Source: Penelope pileata (lineage: Eukaryota; Chordata; Aves; Galliformes; Cracidae). From it: DNA of 64,000 bases. The notes under the pieces are model-generated. The model saw nothing but the letters and a program-made list of their open reading frames with translations. It was not told the origin of the DNA and did no database searches. The position numbers and the translations under genes were made by a program. This document shows positions 49,501 to 62,800 of this stretch, piece after piece (the stretch's first letter is position 1; each line of letters begins with the position of its first letter). The stretch lies in assembly GCA_013396635.1 (NCBI GenBank), contig WBMW01002272.1, forward strand, positions 96,892 through 160,891. Reading direction: 5' to 3'.

Positions 49501-52500
49501 CCCTTTTCCAGCCACAGCTATCTGTAGTAACTGCACCAGAAAGACCCCTGAGGATGGGAATGCTTTTCCTGGAATTAGAAAGCAAGGGTGAGAATGGAGG
49601 AGACTCAAGGCCTTGATATTAAGGAAGTTACTTACATGAAATACAACATGCCATCCTAACAACTGATAAAAACTCAGAGGATCGTGACGGCTGAACCAGA
49701 AACATCTTGCTCTTTACAATAGTTATCGCAAAGTAGTAGTTCCTAGTGAAAACCCACATGACAGAAGTGAAAGGAATAGCTGGTATTTAGGATATGGCAG
49801 ATGGCAATGGGTCACGTAGCCCAGCTCCCTGACACTGTTCATTTTCTAGGCTGGTTGGTTTCATTGGCTGCTCTGCTCAGAAATCATTAACCTGATTTGT
49901 CCATGTCTGTCATCTCACTAGCATAATGCGTCTTGATAAAAGGTAAACTGGGTATCTGGAGGGTAAAGGAAATAAAAAAGACTCATAGCCTACATAAATC
50001 AAAAGAAAAAGGAGAAAAGGAAGCCACTTAGAAGAGTAGGTGTCATTGATTGACTGTAATTTTAAAGGGTCTTCCTTATGATGGACAAATTCCTGAAGCA
50101 TTCATTAACTAATGGAAATACGGTGGCTGACTGCTGCTGTCTCCACAGAACATCAGGTTAAAAAGTGCAGAGGAATAATGCGGTTTCCTTTCTCATGGAT
50201 CAGTGTCCTCATCGTCTGGAGCTCACGTAAAGATACTGGAAAGGATCAAGGGGCTTTCATTATTGAAATTCATGTTTTTGCTTTCCTGTTCTTCAGTAAT
50301 GGTACACACATGCACTAGGGAACTGGGGAGGTGGGGGGATGGTGAAGAAAGGAAGACAAATGTCACTGGCAGAGAAGAAAGTTCTTCTGAAATGCTTGGT
50401 AACAAACGTGTTTCCTACTGCAAGCAACCAACGCAACTGAACTCAGGGGGTTAAACAATAGAGGCACAGCACCTGGGCTTTAATATATTCAATTACCCAG
50501 AAAACAAAATCAATTTTGTTTTTGTTAATAGCACTGAAATATGCATTACACTATTTTAATTAAAGCAGTCTATTACGCTTGCCATTCAGTTCATTCCTGC
50601 ATATTCCCCTAGGGCAGTAGTCATGTACTGTGATAAAACATAATGAAAATAATGTATAAAGGAAACAATACAATAAATCAATCTGATGCCTAATGAACCT
50701 TCATTACAAGGATGGATACAGTATTTTCTTAGAGTATGTAGTGCTTTCTCCTCAAATTATTGGAAGAATGCCCCACAGCACTTAAAAAATAGCACCTTCA
50801 TCTCAGCATGCTTTCAAAGGATCGCATTTTAAAATTTCAGCAGGTCTTGGCAAAACAAACAGCAATCCCTTTCATTTATACTAGCTTTCTGTTTTTTCTG
50901 TTATCTTTAGTTAGATTCATCTGCCTCATAGTGACACCTGTAGAGACCACAGGGATTTAACTCATCTGCATAGTTTAGCAGTCAGCTCTTTATTGTCTGC
51001 ATTCCAGTAGACCTAAATTTTATAGGTGAGATAATTTTATGTCTGGGGACATGAGCTATTCAAATATCAAATATAAAACAGGCTCTTCCCTGAAGATCTC
51101 ACAGTGCCAGCAGGCATAAAGAAAGCTAAAAGGTGAGAGAGAGGGACCATTAACATTTTCATAGCAGAGGAATGGAGAAGGGCAGTAAGCAGAGGTGAGA
51201 TATCCTAAAGGATTCAGGATGCCACCTTTGAAAGGCCACAAATCTACTGGAAGGAACAGAATTGGCCAACAGCCATGCAGAAAGCCCATGGCCCAGTCCA
51301 CTCTTCTCATCCTCTATATGTTTACCCTGGCAAGAGAATTTTCTATATATATTGCTTCAATGTTTAGAAGTTCTATTTCAGTTATTGTTCTCTAGTACAT
51401 GAAAGACATAATTCTTGCAGATGTGAACAAATAAAGTTACTCAATGGGAATTCCCAGTGCCTTAACCAAGATTTTAATAGATCTAAAGTTCCTGTATATT
51501 AATTTAAGAATAATATTTATTATTCCAGTTATTTATTATTTTTCTGGAAAAACTGGATGTAGAGAAAAAAATGGTTCAAGATAAATACTATCAGATACTT
51601 ACAGGCTGTTAGAGAGCATGGCTAGCTCTCTAACATAGCTTTTTATGTGTTTGTCTCCTCTTGCATCAAACCACAGAACTGCTCTAGAGCTCAACAGGAC
51701 AAGCTGCTGAAGCAGAGTCTGGAAGAGAGGGTATAAAATCTTTGGAAGCCTGCTGATATACGCAGTATTAAACGTGTCTGAAGAAAGCTTAGACCCCTAG
51801 GTTACCATCAGCAGCCTTAGGTACTCGAGAAAGACAAGCAGACTGTTCTATGGTTCTATAATTAATTTCTTATCTCAATTTTTTATTCCTTATTCCAATT
51901 GAATCAAAACCATTTTGCTGAAGTAGGTGAGCAAAGTTGATGTGGTCAGAGAAAGCTTGTACAGACCAGCAGGTGACATAAATCCTTTGCATTTTCTCTT
52001 GAAACTCATTGTTTCTGCCAAATGTGACACGAAATCTCAAGTGTCACAGAGAAGGCTACTGTTATTGCCCCCAGAATTGTTGTTCTTGAGGAACTCATTA
52101 CTGCATAATTATCGCTTGGAAGTTTCTTTCAATTTTCTTACCATCCTTTGTCAACAAGAAACTGTAATTGATGGACTGTTGGATTCAAGTACAGCAATTA
52201 CTTTCTGTTGTATTCACATGCCTTATTTATATCAATTGTATTTAAAAACATAGCTTATTATTGCAAGATATGTATTTTTCTTCAGAAAAGAACTGGCTGT
52301 TCATTGCAAGTATTCCATCTTATTCCATCATTGCAGGTAGACAGACACTTTTTCCACTTTTTTTCAGATAAATCTTAGGGAATAAGCTATATTGTAAAGT
52401 TAATTAAAATATAATTAAAAATGATAAAATTACAGAATATGTCAACATCCATCAAGTCTTTATCTGACATGAGCTAACTGGAATCTATTACACGGTCAAA

Positions 52501-53676
52501 TTTGAACTATTTCCAATTAAAAAAAAAGAAAAAAGCAGCAGCTGTCTGATAAATACATAGCAACCACTTTTGATCTTAATACCGAATCTTGCTTAAAAGC
52601 CTACAGTCTGTAGAGATTCTTTCCAAAAGCCTTTGTTTGACTATGTCAAAATAAAAAAACTTAAGAGTTTTGGGGTTTTTTTTACATGCAAAAAATTAGA
52701 CAAGTGTGGCAGATGATAGCTATACTACAAAGAATAATTTTCATTCTGTGAAGTATAGCAAATTAACAAATAACTGGAAAACCTTTGGCTATTAATGGAA
52801 TGTTTAGGCAATCTCTAAATGTAGGCATTACCATATGTTCTTATTTCTGTATACACCAAATTCTGCTCTCTGTTATAAATCACAGTCAATACCTGTCTAC
52901 AAAATGAAAGAATTTTGGACTGATGCCTCTTTGAGAATCTCATTCTGTTAAATAACCTACTTCTGAGAAACTTAGCTAGATCTTCACTGTTCAGTAACTT
53001 ATGATTGCCTTTTTAATTAAAAGCTTGAACCTTACTTTATACTCATTAATCATATTAGATTGGAGTGTTGATATAATGGGCATAGTTCACCTCTCAGACA
53101 CATTAACAAAAGTTTTATTGAAATGCATGGTAAGTCCCTTGAGGATTTAGAGATGCTGTTTTTCTGCTGGTGTGCTCTGCTTTCACATGCCTAGCCTAAT
53201 TCTGTACCTGGCACTACCACCTTTCCTCAGGATTCACTTTTGATCCATATGATCACACTGCATGAGAGAAGCTAGGCTAACACAAAAGAAAGCAGCAAGA
53301 CATGAGACTCACCTCTGTGTGCTGAGAATCTCTTTGCTTCGAGTCTGACATCAAATGAGCTCCTTAGCTTCGTTAGACAGGGCTCCAACTCAGCCTTGTA
53401 CACAAAGCATACAAAGCCAGGGTGCAACTCAAGCCTTATTTCACAGCTGCTCATCCACAAATCTCAAAGAGTTACTTACACTGTGTTCTTCCCCTTCAAT
53501 TTGCCCAGTAATGCATGTTGAACATATGGATATGTACGTTTACCTGTACCAAGCATAGCTTCTTCACTGAGCGTTCTTTTCCCATCAAAATCATTATCAG
53601 AACTTCAGATTATTTCAGTGGCATCAGGACTAGGTCTGACAAGTCTGGCTTTTATAAAAAATACAAGCCTCAGCCT

Positions 53677-53737
53677 CTGCTGGTATAAATCAACATAAGT
53701 CTCCACTGGAGTTAGGCTAATTTACATGAGTGGGATC
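53677..53737. repeat. Possible relic of an ancient amniote interspersed repeat
   Basis: The left half CTGGTATAAATCAACATAAG and the right half CTGGAGTTAGGCTAATTTAC are imperfect inverted copies of each other around CTCCA. The wording resembles a motif common in amniote noncoding DNA (TGGTGTAAATC... CTCCA... TGGAGTTA... GATTTACACCA). That resemblance is from memory and I cannot assign a family. Confidence 0.35.
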
Positions 53738-54587
53738 TAACTTTACATATTCTTTTCTTTTTGCACTGTCTTACTGGCAAGAGCCCAACAGCAAAGCTTT
53801 TTGTGCATTTGTTTCACTTTGTGTAAGGTCAGCTAAGGTTTTATGTAAAACAGATGGGCAAACTTAAAAATGATTTTTAACATTGCATTGAACACCAGTA
53901 AAAAAGCAAAAGGGGGAAAATTACTCTTTTTATTCTTTCAAAGGTTGTTGCAATGACCTTTATTTTACCCAATGCCTCAATCTGAAAAAAAGAAAACAAA
54001 CCCCTGTTTTTATTACAGTGGAACTGTTTTCTCTGCTGTTCATGGAGGTCTCAAAGAGGATCAGCAAGAAAAAGAAAATTCCCAGTGGTTCATTGCCAGT
54101 TTTAAAATGGGAGCATAGTGCCCAAGTTATAAAATAAGGACTGTATTTAAACATCCTTTACCTTACCCTGCTCCAGTTTTGTTCTCACAAGTCTGTAATT
54201 TTGTGGTAACTAATGTTGTGGGACTGAAACTGTCCTGTAGACACACGGGTTAGAAGGCATTATTGCACAACAATTTTAACTAGCCTGTCCATCTTTAAAA
54301 TAAATAAATTACACAAATGGCATCCCATGCTTACAGAACTTTTCATTCTAAGTCACACAAACCAGAAGTTTATAAGGCCTCTGTGGCTGTTCTGACTGCT
54401 GAAGCAGAATGGATTTTCTAATGAATCAGGTTCTTCTCTATCAGGACTGACATGTTTAGAAATTTCCATTCATTCAGATGCTAGAAGGCTGCAGTATGTC
54501 ATCCATACTGTCTGCTGAGGTATCTCCAATAAGCCAAAGAGAAAAGCCAAGGAGAAGCTGGTTTGTGCTATCTGCAGCCGAAGCCAT

Positions 54588-55103
54588 TTGCCTGTCCCCT
54601 TAAGTCTCCTATTTGTGATGTTGGCCCACGATGCCAGAAGTGGATGTTGGTGCTATGGCAGCAGAGGTTGAACCTTCCCACCAACGTTTCATTCCATTTT
54701 GCTGCCATGTGACAGCAGAGGGGCACTCTGACCAAATGGCATCTGACATGGGAGTGCGGATGGAGCAAAGGGGTGGGATTGAATTCCTCCATGCAGAAAT
54801 GATGGGACCCACTGACATTCATCAACACTTGCTGAGCGTTTATGAAGACCAAACAGTGGCTGTGAGCACAGCGAGGCAGTGGTGCTGCGTTTCAGCAGTG
54901 GTGACAGCGACAGTGTTCACCTCTGCTGGTGCAGATTTTTACGAGTGTGGCATGCAGGCTGGCAAAAATGCATAGCTAATGGTGGTGACTGAAAGTAGTG
55001 TTTTGTAGCTAAGAATTTGCTCTATCAAATAGCGTGATTGTGCTCTTTGTAGCTGTTGTAGTTTCCATGGAAATAAACAGGAGGCATTACTTTCAGAGCA
55101 ACC
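54588..55103 (+). mobile_element. Galluhop mariner-like transposon, internally deleted copy with both ends
   Basis: This is the most complete DNA transposon here, about 515 bases. The right terminal inverted repeat is well kept (GGAGGCATTACTTTCAGAGC, preceded by CCATGGAAATAAAC). The left one is decayed but still leads into CTCCTATTTGTGATGTTGGC. A TA follows the right end at 55104-55105, as expected for a mariner target site. Between the ends is a transposase reading frame that keeps only the N-terminal DNA-binding region and a scrap of C-terminus. The element cannot move by itself. The same deletion structure appears in the copy at 43763-44043. Confidence 0.92.
54631..54975 (+). pseudogene. 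Galluhop transposase remnant (N-terminal DNA-binding part, catalytic domain deleted)
   Basis: A 114-residue frame is open across most of the element. Residues from about 40 to 84 (from MGVRMEQRG, through EFLHAEMMGPTDIHQHLLSV, to VSTARQW) have the pattern of the mariner paired-type helix-turn-helix that binds the inverted repeats. Beyond that the frame jumps to FYECGMQAG near the usual C-terminus, so the catalytic domain with its acidic residues is absent. A deletion of about 13 bases near 54960, seen by comparison with the copy at 43763-44043, then shifts the frame and causes the stop. It is a fossil, not an active gene. Confidence 0.75.
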
Positions 55104-56572
55104 TACGCATATTACAAGTATATTGAATTACTATTAACAAATATTTAGTTACACGGCATTTCAAATATCACAAAGTAACGAATGTATTTTCAAACAGAAT
55201 GACTAATATGAGTGCCTTTGCAAGCCAGCTACTCACATTTCATCCAGTTTTGCGCCGGCTAAACACTGTTTAACCAGTTTAGGCTTCCCTGTCAGTTTTA
55301 GTCTGAGACCAGCTATGTGTTTATGTGGCCTCATAGCCTGATGGATCAATTAACCACGTATTTATTTGCAGTCTCGTGTTGGGGGAAAAAAAAGAAAGCT
55401 TAAAGAGAAGTTGAGACAAATTGATGGCATTAGCAAGTGTTCCATTCATTGAACTCTACAGGAAGAGAGAACTCAGAGAAGCAAAGCTGACCAAGTAACC
55501 TAAAACTGGGGGAAAAAAAAAAAAAGGAAGAAATCCATACATTTTAGTTTCAGGGGGTCTTTTCAGAACAGAAATGTGACAGTCCTTTAAAACTGAAAAA
55601 AAAAAATCAAGACAATTTTCATTTTAGTTTACATTCAAACATTTGAGAAGACAAATAGTCTTTAAACAGTCCAAAATGCTCGGGGTACTTGAAAATTGAA
55701 GTACTTTGATCTATTTGGACAAATTGAATCCAGGATGCATCTGCAAGGGCAGCAGAAGTAATAAAGCTGCTGATTGCTTGCAACTGTTACATGTTTAGTC
55801 TATGAGCTTAAAAATGGTTCTGGAAACTAAAGCGAGAATGACTTTTATTGCAGATGGCCATGATGGTTTAAGTTAAGAGTGAAGTCGGTGTTTTGACATG
55901 CTTATGAAACAGAATATTTGGCAACTTTAATATATTACTGAAATAAAGATAGCAACCTTAACCACAAATAATTTGAATTGATGTTTTGGCACTTCATAAA
56001 GGAATTAGGATGAGCTTTTTTCTTTTTTAAATGAATTATTGCAAACTGAACTTACTGTAGCTCTGGCTATCTCAACCTTACTCCTGCATTTATTTGAAGA
56101 TAGCACCTACAGATTAGATTACAATTACCTGCAACTGAAGTAGTACTTAGTACTCACGAGAATGCTGCCTCCATGCTGTTTTCATGAACTGCCTTTGGTA
56201 TGCATAGGTGGGAAAAGCCTGCGAGCAGGAAGAACACAGGAAGAGGATATCACGAATAACCGGAATTGTTTTTCCTATGAACTTAAAGCAACTTTAGGAA
56301 ATTAACGGTTATTTAATTGCTAATTTTGACTTATTGCTTGCCAACTTAGTATGTCATAGTTTAGAAGGGGTTTGCTAATAGCAAAAAAGCTCAGTATTAC
56401 CTACAATGCTTTAAGTTTTACAAGAGCATCATTTTACAATTACATCATTTTCTAAGCAAATAGAAATAACTGATTTCTTATGCAGGAAGCTATGAAAACA
56501 AGCTAACATGAAAGGACGCTCTGTTAATTTAAAATATATTTCTACGTATACACACTGTAAGAACAGTAAGGC
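55104..56572. other. Unique AT-rich sequence without a recognisable gene
   Basis: Ordinary AT-rich sequence with several A runs, for example near 55511-55524 and 55597-55606. No open frame of note and no repeat signature. Confidence 0.5.
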
Positions 56573-56820
56573 AATGGCCTTAAGCTGGAGCACAGGAAGT
56601 TCCGCACCAACATGCGGAAGAACTTCTTCACAGTGCGGGTGACAGAGCACTGGAACAGGCTGCCCAGGGAGGCTGTGGAGTCTCCTTCCCTGGAGATATT
56701 CAAGACCCGCCTGGACGCCTACCTGTGCAACCTGCAGTAGGGAACCTGCTCTGGCAGGGGGGTTGGACTCGATGATCTCTCGAGGTCCCTTCCAACCCCT
56801 GCAATTCTGTGATTCTGTGA
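56573..56820 (+). mobile_element. CR1 LINE, 5'-truncated 3' end with ORF2 C-terminus
   Basis: About 248 bases. The frame reads cleanly through NMRKNFFTVRVTEHWNRLP, typical of the CR1 ORF2 C-terminal region, and stops at the TAG at 56738-56740. The 3' UTR follows with GGTTGGACTCGATGATCTCT and CCCTTCCAACCCCTGCAATT, and the copy ends in two ATTCTGTG tail octamers. The tail wording (CCCCTGCAATTCTGTG) differs from the CTCTAAGGATTCTACG type at 18415, so this copy belongs to a different CR1 subfamily. The open frame and intact tail suggest it is one of the younger insertions here. Only the last 60 or so residues of the protein remain. Confidence 0.95.
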
Positions 56821-59800
56821 CTTAAATAAAGGGTTTTCTTCTGCTGAAGGAAATATGTAACAATGAAGTAAGTGAATAAAGGATGAATTCCTTAAGAGAA
56901 AAAAGACTGATGCATTATTCTATGACTCCTCAAAATATTTAATTATTAAGTGCCTTTGCTCAGTGAAGTTTGTAAGCATTCCAACTCCACGTACAGGTCT
57001 AAGCTTTATCCAGCTGATAGTGGTTCGCTGCAGTGGGTTTCTCTTGATCTGCTCTTGGCTCAAGCACATGAGGAGCTGCTGTCATCAAATATGATGAAGA
57101 GGCTTTCATGCTCCCAGGAACTGAAATGACTGGTGAAATAGGTCATTATAACATCATAACAGAAATTTTAAGCATTTTGAGAAGGAAGCAAAAGACAGCG
57201 CAACTATACCAATAGAACTGAAGTGTTAAAAAGCAGTTATACAACTCTTCAGGGTTTATGTCCCGAAAATAGCATGCCCTTGAGTCTGTGACTGAGATTC
57301 AAATACAATTAACAACATTTTCCATATCCTGTTCTTCTCAAGCAGAAGGTTAAAGAATAACATAAAGGTTCTGAGAAAAAGGCCTCAAAGAGTCCTCTCC
57401 ATATTCACTCAATGATGGGTAATTCCAGTGAAGGATCATTAGCCACCCCACCCCACCACATACTCTATAACTAAAACTTCAGAAGATTCCCTAATTCAGA
57501 CTACAAACCACTTACTTAAACCCTAGTACACAGGACATATCACTATGCATGTATTCCGCTGGGTAGCAATTTCAAGTCCAGCACATAGTCAAACACTATA
57601 TACAAATGCACTTATGCAGTACAATCAAGGAATGGCTCTTACGATTGAACCACATACCAACAGAAGTATCCTGCCTCTGAAACTTTAGCTAGTGACACTT
57701 CTTTGTGTTGAGGTAACTTTCTGATCTCAGAGAAGTTACCCTTTATGCAATACTTTCTCCACTGATCCAGTGAACTGGACCCATCTCCTGGAGGCTGTGA
57801 TTATGGGTCTTAATGTCTTCGATTCTCAGGCATTGTCCAATGTCCTCAGAGACTACCTAGCTCCAGTTTTGCACCAGTGCCTCTCAAAACCTTTAGAACA
57901 CATTGAAATTACAGCCAAATCCAATAGAAATGATGGATGTGGCTCAAAGAACAACAGTGCCAGGGTTACACAAGTGAATTTTTATAGTTCTTTGTTTTTA
58001 TGCCACTACTAACAGACAATTAACCTCAACGTAGAAAAACTGTGAAATTCAAGATACTGGTTAAATTGCTCATGTAACACGCGTACACACATACACCAAG
58101 GAAATAATTTTCTTATTGTCTAAGATATTTCTGACATTTCAAGAACAAATTTTATCATTTAACTCTGGATGTTTTCTTGAAATTGAAATTGACTACTCAA
58201 TTGTCAAATCAGTCCCCAGAGGCATATAATGACCATTTCACTACATCTAAAACCTGACGGAAAACTGTCCTGCAGTTTAAGTCGATTACCATTGCCCAGA
58301 TTTGATGTATTTTGATGTCTTTTTAATTGCCACAGTTGGCCCAATTTTAATTTCATGGACAGAAGTGCAAAGTGAGACTGAATCCAAGAGCTGCACTATA
58401 GCTGTTCTGGATTGACACCAGCATCAGTGAGATTTGAATGGTCTTTCACATTGTTGTACTAAAAGATGTCTGATGTTAGCTCTCCAACTAATGAAAAATA
58501 TCATGGTTTTATGGAATGGAAATACACCAGACAAGGAACACGTCCTTACATCTAGCCACTGTTCAACATAAGAAAACAAACCACATTTGAGCAGTGTTTG
58601 TGATTGAGCCCGTACCAGCAATGTTAACATGATGCAACAAAGCACTGGAGTTTGTGGAGGGGCATCAAAAACAGCAGGGAGGCCTTTGGACAACTTTCCA
58701 GTTAAGTCCTTTGCTCTATGACAGCTGCTTTTGCAATTACCCCTTCTCCTGACCTTATGGTCCACCACAGTACACATCAGAGATCTCTGGGAAGGGAAAC
58801 TATTACACCTAATGTGTTTGGACAAGTCTAGCACATGTGCAAATTAATAAGAATGGCTTATTTTTTATTTTGCAAGGGTTGCCTTGTATCTATGCAATCT
58901 GCACATCTGCTTACCTGCTCTAATGATAATGGATCTAGCAGAATGCAAAGAACACAATACTCCCTCAAGTGGTATTTTTTTGAGAGGAATCTCCTTCCTC
59001 TACTGAAAGGTAGGAACCTGAATCAACTTAAAATAGAGAATAGGTTTCTTCTGAAATTCTCCTCTTCAGACACAGAAGGAAGAAATATTCACCTATCCAT
59101 GAATGAAACACATGAAAGGATCTGAGAGCTGGGAAGAGCACTGCAGGTTATTTTTTGCAATACTCACATTTAAACTGTGAAAATGAAATTTCTAATTTAT
59201 GACAAAATGAGGATGCACTTTTGCTTCTCGTATAAAAAAAATAAACAGAGTGAATATCAAACACCTAATGATAGCAGGTGCCTGGCACACTTCATAATGA
59301 CACCTCTGTAAGCAAGGGCACATCTTGACTTCACCTTGTCTTCTAACATTGCATTTCTCTTCTAAAGAGGGCTTTAAATGTTTTTTATCTAGACTATACA
59401 AAGCAAAAAAGGAAAAGGTATAATGCACTGATTAATAAAAAAACAGTGCTTCTACTATTCTGTTTCAATGACATTTATGAATAAGGGAATGCCTGTATTA
59501 ACAAAAGTTCCTGTGCAACTCATTACATGAGAATTGTATAGCTTTCTAATATTCACATGGAAGGAGAAAACACCTGTATCAGTGACCGAATTTATAGACC
59601 AGTCTCTGGCTGCAAACAGTGTGCACCCATTCTCCACAAAGAACAAATTCCCTCTCTTTCCACTCGAGCACAAGTGGCATGAGCACAGAACTGGTACTCG
59701 GCAGCACAGTAGCAGCAAGACGCAGATGCTGTGTGATACGGGTGTCGATAAAGCAGAATCTCCACAGAAAAGCAATCTTACAAGTGCAGCTTGTGATGAT

Positions 59801-62800
59801 GCTTATCAGTTGTATGTTCAGATGTAGTGCAGAACTTCAGTTGTGATCCTGGAAGCTGTCAAGACTCTCTTGCAGAGGGGTTCTACTCCACTCAGTTTTG
59901 ACATTGAGAACAGAAATATAATTTGTATGTCTTTCCACGTTTTTGGTAAGGATTCCCTATAAAGCCTGATACACTGGCAGCCGTATGACATGCTCAAAAA
60001 AGTGTACAATTCTCCACATAATTGTGTGACTTACTGCTAAATTTTACAAATATGTTAAATCTTAACATATCTCGTGCAGGTGTACCTAAAAAGCACTCTT
60101 TTTTCCCTGTTCTCTGTCCAGTACAGCAACATCTAATGTCTCAAAAATGGAAAAGAAAAAAATCCAAATAAAACATTATTTCTTTCTTTCTGTGGTATCT
60201 TTCCTTTCCTTTGGGAAAAGAGATTGCTCTTGTTCAGCTCTGTGTGCTAATGCTAGATTTGAAACCATTTCTCATCACAATTTTAGCATTTATTACCTTT
60301 ACATATAAGATATATGACTTCTAGATTGTTAAATTGTCCCATAAGGCATTGTAACAGATTTAATTGTGTTAATTTTAGTTAAATTATATGGTATTTTAGA
60401 TCCTGTGAAGAACTCCTGTTGCACAAGCCACAAAGTAAAGATGCTATAATGTTTTTAAGAGCCTGTTCCAAACATTGCTATGCTTATGAATCAGCAAGTA
60501 TTTCTGCACAGCAGAGTGCCAAAGTCTAGATTGCACGAAGGTGGTGGGTGTACGCGTGTTGGTATGTGCACATCTATGCAGACAAAGTTCATTATTTCAC
60601 TACTGGTGTATATTAATTTAATAAAAAGGTCACTTTGAAATTCACAAGACTCCACTTCTCGACTACAGAGATCTCTTGTTGTAACTTGAATTATTGGCGG
60701 AACACTGCATTTTTCTATCAGATGAAACAATGAGTATTGACTATTAATAAGCTGTTGAATATTTCAGCACTTCTCAAATATGAGCTCTACAGCTTATAGG
60801 ATCAGTGCTCCTATTTGCAATTTGCTGTAAGATACAAAGGGATTGTTCTAATATGTTTGGTATTACTGTCAGCTAATCCTTTTCTGATTTCTGTGAGTAT
60901 GTCACAAGAAAGTGAAATAAAACTATGGGATGTTGTTTTATGAGCAAGGCAATAATAAATTCCCAAGTAAGGCTTTTCTTAAACCCAATTTAGCCTGCAA
61001 ATAGCAGCTTGAGGAATTCTCTCTGGAATCTAACCTATAATGACTCAGACCCAATTTTCACAGGAAAAAGGTTTGAAACAGTATATCAGCATTAAACCTT
61101 TAGGCTAGGATTCAGAATGTACTTACTCTTTTTAGTATGTATAGGATATTTTTAGCTTAGTGCATTAATAGGACAACACAATAAAAGAGGATTATGCGTC
61201 TTATTCTGACAAATCCTCGGTATTTCACTCAAAATTTATAGGATGTTTGGAAAAGAGCATTTTGATTTTCTAATTCCTATTATTAAAGGAGAAACATAAG
61301 GTCCGTTTTGGTTGTTATTTAGCTTAATAATAATATTAACAATAACATTCAAAATAATGGCTTAAGTTTAGGAGCCCAAAATCTTGTTAAAGTCTCAAAA
61401 TAAACTTTGCGTTTTGTGAAGCATTCCCACATCCAATGAAAAAGACAGTAGTGTTACAAAAACTTAAAACTGAAGTTTTATATGAAAAGCAAGAACTAAC
61501 TGTTTTTAGTTTGCTTTGTTAACATCTCTGACTGATGTCCAGCTGGCATGCTGGAGAAAAAGGCCGAGGCTTTGGTAGGAATATCAGCTTGCAACTCATG
61601 CTATTATCCTCCACGACTATTACATTCAGAGTACTGGAATTTCAGAGAGAGTCATTGTGCCTACTAACTGATGACAAAAATAGAAGTAAACAAGGGAGAA
61701 GTCTTGCAAAATGAAATTCTAAGGAAAAAAAAAAGCATTTTGAGCAAGTTAAACTGTTTACTTTCAAGTTAAGTTGCTCACACTTCACATGACTCTAGGA
61801 AATTTGAAAACACTGAAGCAATCATCTTGAAATAGAAAAATATTTGGGCAAAGCAAACTGTGCTCAGAGGTCACTTCTTACTGTGCTGTGGTGGATCTTA
61901 GAGAAATGACAGGTTTTCTGATGAAAACACTTTCTGATGGAAAATTTCTAACCAGGTCCACTGAGATGCCTCTTCTTTCCTCTTCCTTCCACCCTGGCTT
62001 GGCAGATAAGCACTGGATACCTATAATTTGGCTCTCTGGACTTTCCTGCCCCACACAGCATTTGCTGTTTTTTCCTTATTGTAGCTTAAGTATAAATCTT
62101 TTGGATTTGGATAAATCTTTTTGCCTTTCTTTCTCAGAGTTGTGAAACTTCTCCTTTGATTGATAAGTCACGAGGACTTTAGGGAATGGATTGACATGAG
62201 TGGCTGCAGCAACAGCTGGCACCTCAGTATTAGTGGGAGAATAAAGTCGGGGAAACCATAAAACACGTATAAATACCTGACATCAAGAGACAACGCAGAA
62301 CATAAAAGATGAAAATGATTTCTGAGTGGAATGGATCGTGAAGCATGAGCCTGGTACTGAGGCATAGTATTTGGTATGGAGAGGAAATTAAATTTTACTT
62401 TTAAATTTTAGTCCATGCATCTTTAAAAAAAAAGATTTGCTGATAAAATGGGCAATGGCCTTTATAAAACATGGAACTAGATGGCCTTTTAAACAACAGA
62501 CTTTCAGAGACCCATATTTTAATGTGCCATGTCCTGGGATAATATAGTACACCAGAGGTTCTGAAATTATTTCACAGCACAGATCATCTCTTAGGCAAAA
62601 CAGCACGGCTTGGACCACTTACTCTTGGAATGACATTCCTGTCCTCAGCTGCACACACTCTGCTAGCAACCAAGCAATGAGTGCAAGTGCACACCTAAGG
62701 CATTGGTCACCAATAAAAGAAATTTACTCTCTTACCTCATGAATACAGGCATTTTCTTGAGACTCCTGCTTCAATTTTCCAGAGCTTTTGCTTGCAACAG

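Larger units (their letters stand above)
44044..54587. other. Unique AT-rich sequence; one weak exon candidate
   Basis: About 10.5 kb without a recognised gene or recent transposon. The exception worth testing is the exon-like segment at 46345-46519. Simple sequence includes a CATA run at 45741-45760 and an AAT-rich run near 46867-46880. Segments at 47352-47400 and 53677-53737 resemble old amniote repeats. Open frames reach 108 codons (51927-52253) without a family signature. Confidence 0.45.

Noticed and set aside
51927..52253. 108-codon frame on the + strand
   Set aside because: No domain or splice context; probably chance.
58424..58834. 136-codon minus-strand open frame, the longest ATG-started frame in the window
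   Set aside because: No domain, motif or family resemblance, no good splice context, and a length that can occur by chance among six frames of 64 kb.
59455..59827. Opposing open frames on both strands of about 100 codons
   Set aside because: Mirror frames on both strands of the same DNA commonly arise together by chance; neither shows a family signature.
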